From positions 1 through 50,617 of the forward strand of contig JAUHXA010000053.1 in assembly GCA_030427245.1 (NCBI GenBank): DNA of 50,617 bases. Reading direction: 5' to 3'. The notes below the pieces were generated by a model. The model did not search any database and was not told where the DNA came from. It saw only the letters and a program-made list of their open reading frames with translations. The DNA comes from Bacteroidia bacterium (GTDB taxonomy: Bacteria > Bacteroidota > Bacteroidia > Chitinophagales > UBA2359). This document shows, piece after piece, positions 50,430-50,617 of this stretch (positions are counted from its first letter, which is position 1; every line of letters starts with the position of its first letter). The translations under genes and the position numbers were made by a program.

Positions 50430-50617
50430 CAAAGGAATGTCTGCGCCTCCCAACCCCTCCAATAATACTGCAAACTTCATTAGCGCAGATATTTCAGTTG
50501 AACGAAATTGGGTATAGGGGAAAGGCTATGGTTTTTGTCTGACTTTCCTACTTGGTAAAAATAACAAAATTGGAGGTAAAGTCAAATTTATACATCTATG
50601 GATTGTTTCATTTTAGA
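50430..50617 (-). repeat. ~185-bp direct repeat, copy 2
   Basis: Second copy of 46651-46834, running to the window edge. On the minus strand it lies just upstream of the esterase start and carries a 19-codon frame, 50421-50480, encoding MKFAVLLEGLGGADIPLML, similar to the peptide in copy 1. Confidence 0.75.

Overview
The window looks like chromosomal DNA from a member of the Bacteroidota, probably a Saprospiraceae/Lewinella-type marine or soil bacterium. The evidence is low-to-mid G+C, almost no Shine-Dalgarno sequences, several promoters with the Bacteroidota -7 element TAnnTTTG, a large exported hydrolase with a type IX secretion C-terminal domain, a TonB-dependent receptor paired with a surface beta-propeller lipoprotein, and the rbfA / LolC-E-type permease gene order. 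No rRNA or tRNA gene was seen.

Layout. 0-3.4 kb: a decayed gene end, two tandem DUF3108 genes, and a flippase-like membrane protein divergent from ruvC. 3.9-10.1 kb: five co-oriented minus-strand genes that form an unusual envelope set: a NitT/TauT-type ABC permease with an extended C-terminus, a substrate-binding protein fused to an OmpA peptidoglycan-binding domain, a second near-duplicate lipoprotein substrate-binding protein, a membrane-anchored PspA/IM30-like coiled-coil protein and a soluble coiled-coil protein. No ABC ATPase is present. 10.2-12.7 kb: a secreted repeat protein and a shortened paralogue broken by a small palindromic transposable element, with a second fold-back element in front of it. 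12.8-22 kb: ordinary housekeeping and secreted enzymes (RbfA, FtsX-family permease, CotH-type protein, M61 peptidase, CocE/S15 hydrolase). 22-25 kb: small accessory genes (truncated RhuM, PIN-domain toxin with antitoxin, membrane gene with an internal stop).

25.3-35.5 kb: a plus-strand acyl-CoA metabolism block: biotin carboxylase/BCCP protein, crotonase, BKACE (DUF849), PaaI-type thioesterase, PECR-like reductase, acyl-CoA dehydrogenase, Delta3-Delta2-enoyl-CoA isomerase-like crotonase and an acyl-CoA dehydrogenase fused to an SCP2 domain. Together they could desaturate, hydrate, isomerise, reduce and cleave acyl-CoAs. The gaps between these genes carry a shared short repeat built on the palindrome TTGNCAA, and one gap holds four degenerate CRISPR-repeat-like units without cas genes.

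35.5-50.6 kb: accessory region with a large helical protein, a 48-residue double-glycine peptide, a two-domain unknown protein abutting a TIR-domain protein, a MarR regulator, a BtuB/BtuG-like uptake pair, small membrane proteins, a frameshifted alcohol dehydrogenase, an SDR / membrane protein / AraC operon and an esterase lipoprotein. Two diverged copies of a ~185-bp direct repeat flank the last ~3.6 kb. Best candidates for something undescribed are the 3.9-10.1 kb envelope set, the GG-peptide/TIR neighbourhood at 36.7-40.5 kb, and the interspersed TTGNCAAC modules.
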